Below are positions 60,299-64,000 of a DNA stretch of 64,000 nucleotides, in pieces. The DNA lies in contig CM074806.1 of assembly GCA_037447605.1 (NCBI GenBank), forward strand, positions 4,073,755 to 4,137,754, given 5' to 3'. The position numbers and the translations under genes are program-made. The notes below the pieces were generated by a model. That model did no database searches, was not told the DNA's origin, and saw only the letters and a list, made by a program, of their open reading frames with translations. The number at the start of each line of letters is the position of its first letter. The stretch's first letter is position 1. The stretch comes from Zygnema circumcarinatum. Its lineage: Eukaryota > Streptophyta > Zygnematophyceae > Zygnematales > Zygnemataceae.

Positions 60299-63200
60299 TC
60301 ATAGTTTCCCTCCGGTAAGTTCCAAGGAGACCTTCGGGTACTCCCTTCCAAGCTGTCCCAACGTGTTGAAAAAGGAGCCATAGTACTCTCCCGTCTCTCC
60401 AGTGTAGACCTGATGCAGCAAGAAGCTCCCTCAGTATGATTTTGTTGAAGTGAAATCAGTCAAGACATTTCATTAAGCCTCATGTCTTACTGCCAGCTCG
60501 ACGAGGGTGAAGTATGCAGCACAGAACTCCGCGTAGCATATCGTAATGTGATGCAACGTGCTATGTGATGTAATTAGATCTGATTTGATGTAATATCCCA
60601 GAATGATGGGCAAGGCCTAGAATGGCGCAATGTGATGTGGTGTAGGATGATGCAATACCATGTATGGAGAGTGAGGAAAGCTGAAAAACAGCAGGCCATG
60701 GCTCTCGCAACAGGCCATGAGAGCCCATGAGAGAAGGGATTTAAAAAAGAAAACAAATCTAGCGTACCACCTTTAGAGACCGCAAGTTGGGACACGAAGC
60801 ACATAAGCGACTCAGGAATGATGCCAGCCCCGCGTTCAGCTTTGTTGCCGCAATCACCACCTGGCAGACCCACAGAAAGGGGCATTTAGGTTTATGCCTG
60901 AGACACCTGCCAATCCTCAACCTCGATAGCATCAACAAAGGTCAAACTTCAAGTTTTCATGGTCAAATGAGTACCTCCTCCAAGAAGCGGAGTGGCACCG
61001 ATTCACTTCCAAAAAATCGCCACCAGTCAGCTGCCACCAGAGAGACTGCCTCCTCAGTGAGGACCTGCAGCCTGCGCCTCTCCCCATGCAAATTCAGTTT
61101 CACATAGAATTGGCTGTTCCAATCCCACCCACTTGATTTTTTCTTCAATAAATCGATAAATTAGAACTGGAGGATTCTGTTTGACGCCCCAACAAACAAA
61201 AACCGTTGAGTAGGGCAGTCAATCGCCGACCTTTTCAAAGCCGGACAGACAGATCCCATTGCAGGTGCTCTATGGTCTCCCACCAGTCCGACCTGTCCAG
61301 TTGGGCCTCCTCCGAGTCGCAAATCCTCCAAAGATGAAAAGCCCTTCGAAAATTTCGTCCAACACCTCTGTAACAACCGCTGAAAAAACTGCTTCCCTCA
61401 CGATCCCCAAGTTCCATGCATTTAGTTGCAGAATGTAGGCATAGCACCGTCACATAAAGGTACATGTAGCAGCAGTAAAGCGTGAAACAAGGAGCCCGCT
61501 GAGTGAGTGCCACCTGGCAGCCCTGTGGACAGTCGAGCGTTAAGTGCTTGAGATTGCGAAGTGCACTGCTGCAAGGCTCCACTACTCGCAGATTCCCACA
61601 TTTCACAAAGAGGCACTCTAAAGTAGCGCACATGTGGAACGCAAGGTTTAGCGGTTGAGCAGATTCTGCTCGGATTTCCGTTACAGCGGGCCCACCCACG
61701 CTGACGTCTTGCATGTCGCCCATGAACACTTCAACGCGCCTACAAATTGAAAAGAATGGAAAAAATTCGATTGGGGTCTTGAAAACGCGTTGATTTCTTG
61801 AAGTAACGACACTTGGTAAAATGACTGGCGGGATATGAAGGTTACAAATGGGAGGTTTATTGGGTTACAGGGGTGGCTTCAAATGGCTTTCAGGGTAAAC
61901 CAGAGAGGTAAAGGGATGACTGCGTACTTGAGATGAATATGTGAAACTCGGATTTTTGCAGTGGTAAGAGCTGATATGTGGCGCATGCTTAAGTCCTCCA
62001 GAACCAAACACGATTCCAAGATCTCGGACAAGTTATCCTGTGATAAAGCCACTTTCTCCAGTACCAAGGTTCTGCAATAATTGAAACTCCCCATTAAGAA
62101 CGTAATAACCCACACAAAGCAAGGAGCAAGAGAGTTCCTTAGACATGAAATGAAATGACAGGTAGGATGGGAGGGCCCATAGCGACAACCAATAGCGGGG
62201 GAGACCAGAAGCTGAATGCCAGTGAATCGTCTAATCGAAGGCAGCGATTGAACGTCTGTTATAGTCACAACAAGCGCAAAGAGTTCGATGCTATAGTGAT
62301 TTTCAAAGTTCAAAGTTCCAACTTCCCATTCCTAAGAGCTCACAGCCAAAGCCAGCAAGCCTCTTGCCTTAGATAGCACATTTTTGCCATAGTGGGCTCG
62401 TGCTTGAAGATATATTCTCCCGAAAATGTCAGTTTCTGAAGCTGCTTGCAGTACTGCGAAATGTTGAGCAGCTGCCGCGTGTTCCTGAAGCCTTCCAAGT
62501 CGTCCGAATCTTCCAAGTATAGCTCGTCTAGTTGCCGGCCTGCATGCAGGAGCCAGCTCAAAAGGAGAGCCTCCCTTGCGGGGCCTCCCCAAACTTCATG
62601 TCGGATTCGCAGCCTCCGCAGACCCCTTGATCGGAGGATCATTGTGCTAACTGTCTCATCGTATCTGTCTGCAGTAAGCTTCAGCGCGAGTGGAACAAAA
62701 TCAAGGGTATCAACCTGTGATGGCAGGGAAAGCAGAGGGTGAGAGAGCCAAAGAGCCAGAAAGAGAGAGAGAGAGAGAGAGAGGGAGAGGAGGAGAGGGG
62801 GGGAAGAGGGAGGGGGGCAGGGGGGGAGGGCGGGGGAAGCGGGAAGGGTTAGGGGGAAGGGTCGGGGGGGGGATGCGAACAGCGAACATACATCAACTTA
62901 ACGCTACATTTGACAATTGCAAAATTTCCCTATATCATGTGACGCCAGCTGATTCTGGTAATGTTCACTGTTGTCTAACTGAGGCATATATGATTCGTTA
63001 TCATCTTGTGACTGACGCAATTTCTCAATAATCTACTTCAATTACGGCCTTGCTCGCTGCAATGTCGCACAAAACCACACCATGCTCTACTCTAGAGTTA
63101 ACTAATCAAAATGCAAGTCTTCCACCGGAGAGAGCTCTATCAGGGCACTAAAAAATGAAAAACGTGAGATCGTCAGACAGAAACAGCACCCTCCAGCAAA

Positions 63201-63561
63201 CTCCAGTACTCAAAATGCCATTTTCTGACGAAACAAACTGACAACACTAGGCCTAGTTAGTGAAAAACCAAGTGAGTTTTTTCTTCATAGTTCAAAGAAA
63301 CTACATGCATTGGAATAACTTGCGCACCTGCGCAGAGAGACGGCGCCAAAGAGTACAAACAGTTGCACTAATTGCAACATCCCGAGCATCTCTCAACTTG
63401 CATAGCACCGCTCCCTGAGCCTCCTCGGGAAGCTGCGCCAGTCCAAGGCAGGTCCGTTTAACGAAACTTCCCGCCCTTCCTCCTGCAGCAGAAGGTCCTC
63501 CCTTGACATCCATGTCTTCCTCCAACTTCTCTGCTTTTTTCCTGTTCCCCTTCGGTTTCAT
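60299..63561 (-). CDS. F-box/LRR protein (putative SCF substrate receptor), 8 exons
   Basis: Exons: 63328-63561, 62368-62714, 61928-62071, 61514-61739, 61293-61379, 60975-61064, 60771-60860, 60299-60409. All phases agree (1329 nt, 442 aa). ATG at 63561. A basic, Gly-rich leader (MKPKGNRKKAEKLEED) is followed by the F-box at about residues 42-78 (LAQLPEEAQGAVLCKLRDARDVAISATVCTLWRRLSAQ). LRR-like segments follow: GLRRLRIRHEVWGG, QLDELYLEDSDDLEGF, LQKLTFSGEYIF, LRTLVLEKVALSQDNLSEILESC, LVLEDLSMRHISAL, LKHLTLDCPQGCQ, LEDLRLGGG, and CPNLRSLK. The F-box binds SKP1 and the LRRs would bind a target for ubiquitylation. The layout resembles Arabidopsis At1g10780 (tentative). The intron after exon 2 seems to use a GC donor, AAG/GCAAGA. 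The E6 acceptor is chosen by phase and is the least certain. Confidence 0.82.
62764..62875. repeat. GA/GGGA-rich low-complexity tract in an F-box gene intron
   Basis: AGAGAG followed by GGGGGAGG-rich DNA within intron 1 of the F-box gene. It yields a false Gly/Arg/Glu frame on the plus strand. Confidence 0.9.
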
Positions 63562-64000
63562 CCCTTGCAGCGTTCTCCGTCACAAGCACCAGATGCAAGA
63601 TATGCAGGCCACAAGTCCTTTCTTCTCTGCGGAATGCTTGCTCTATTCAGCCCCGCATTCAGATGATGCTTGCAAGCTCCAGAAATTAGGGTTATGGCGG
63701 TTGGCGGGTTGGCCTTATGGCCAAGCGAAGCGAACCCTGCCGTACGGTACAACACGAAAGGCACTGTACGGTATAGTACGGCAAACTACTGTACAAACAT
63801 GGAAAATTTCGGAAATTCAAAGATATAGTTTTTGTCACATATATATTATTAATTTTCATCATGGAACCGCAGGTAAAGTTTTAATTTTGGAAAAGCGTTG
63901 CCGTTGGTTAGCGTTCTACGGTACGCTTAACTGGGATCAAATAAGAAGCGTACGGACAATAGCAGTCTGTACTCACTGCCCCCTTCTGCCCTACAACCCC
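63562..64000. promoter_or_regulatory. Upstream region of the F-box gene with GTACGG cluster
   Basis: GTACGGTAC-type words at 63735-63780 and 63915-63955, otherwise AT-rich. No gene seen to the window end. Confidence 0.4.

Overview
The window is nuclear DNA from a green plant of the streptophyte lineage. Almost every gene is split into many short exons with GT-AG junctions, (CT)n/(GA)n microsatellites fill introns and UTR-like DNA, and several products belong to plant families: an SCD1-type DENN+WD40 protein, a novel plant SNARE (NPSN), a peroxisomal NAD carrier, a DUF674 protein, a PPR protein and a plastid-targeted membrane protein. I cannot name the species. The compact introns and the divergence from angiosperm homologues suggest an early-diverging lineage, but that is inference. 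I see no rRNA gene, convincing tRNA, CRISPR array or prokaryotic operon.

Layout: (1) 73-3333 (-) D-erythronate-dehydrogenase-like NAD(P) oxidoreductase; (2) 4471-8686 (-) peroxisomal NAD carrier; (3) 9951-12773 (-) Q-rich protein of unknown function; (4) 14804-15974 (+) DUF674 protein; (5) 16590-18130 (-) plastid membrane protein; (6) 18761-28644 (+) SCD1-like DENN/WD40 protein; (7) 29773-32554 (-) NPSN-type SNARE; (8) 32.6-38.3 kb, a gene-poor stretch with small inverted-repeat elements, repeat islands and a decayed copy of one polyamine-transporter exon; (9) 38348-42299 (+) polyamine/amino-acid transporter; (10) 43711-48639 (-) long coiled-coil protein with a 4.2-kb first exon; (11) 49206-51827 (+) PPR protein; (12) 52896-55325 (-) divergent coproporphyrinogen III oxidase; (13) 56549-58736 (+) PPPDE/DeSI peptidase; (14) 60299-63561 (-) F-box/LRR protein.

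For most genes I joined exons by hand. Each junction was required to have a splice site, keep reading phase and give a family-consistent protein. In genes 1, 2, 3, 5, 7, 9, 10, 11, 13 and 14 the exon lengths sum to a whole number of codons, so those models are fairly secure. SCD1 exons 11 and 17-18, the DUF674 5' end and the CPOX 3' end are not settled.

The genes do not form one pathway; this is ordinary plant gene order. Two share a theme: SCD1 and NPSN both act in membrane traffic toward the cell plate, and here they are convergent neighbours. The most interesting items are the CPOX-like gene with Arg at the expected catalytic His position and no recognisable C-terminal exon, the solo last-exon copy of the transporter, a cluster of short perfect terminal-inverted-repeat elements at 33.7-34.0 kb, a dense ACGTG island at 37.0-37.6 kb, and two introns that appear to use GC donors.
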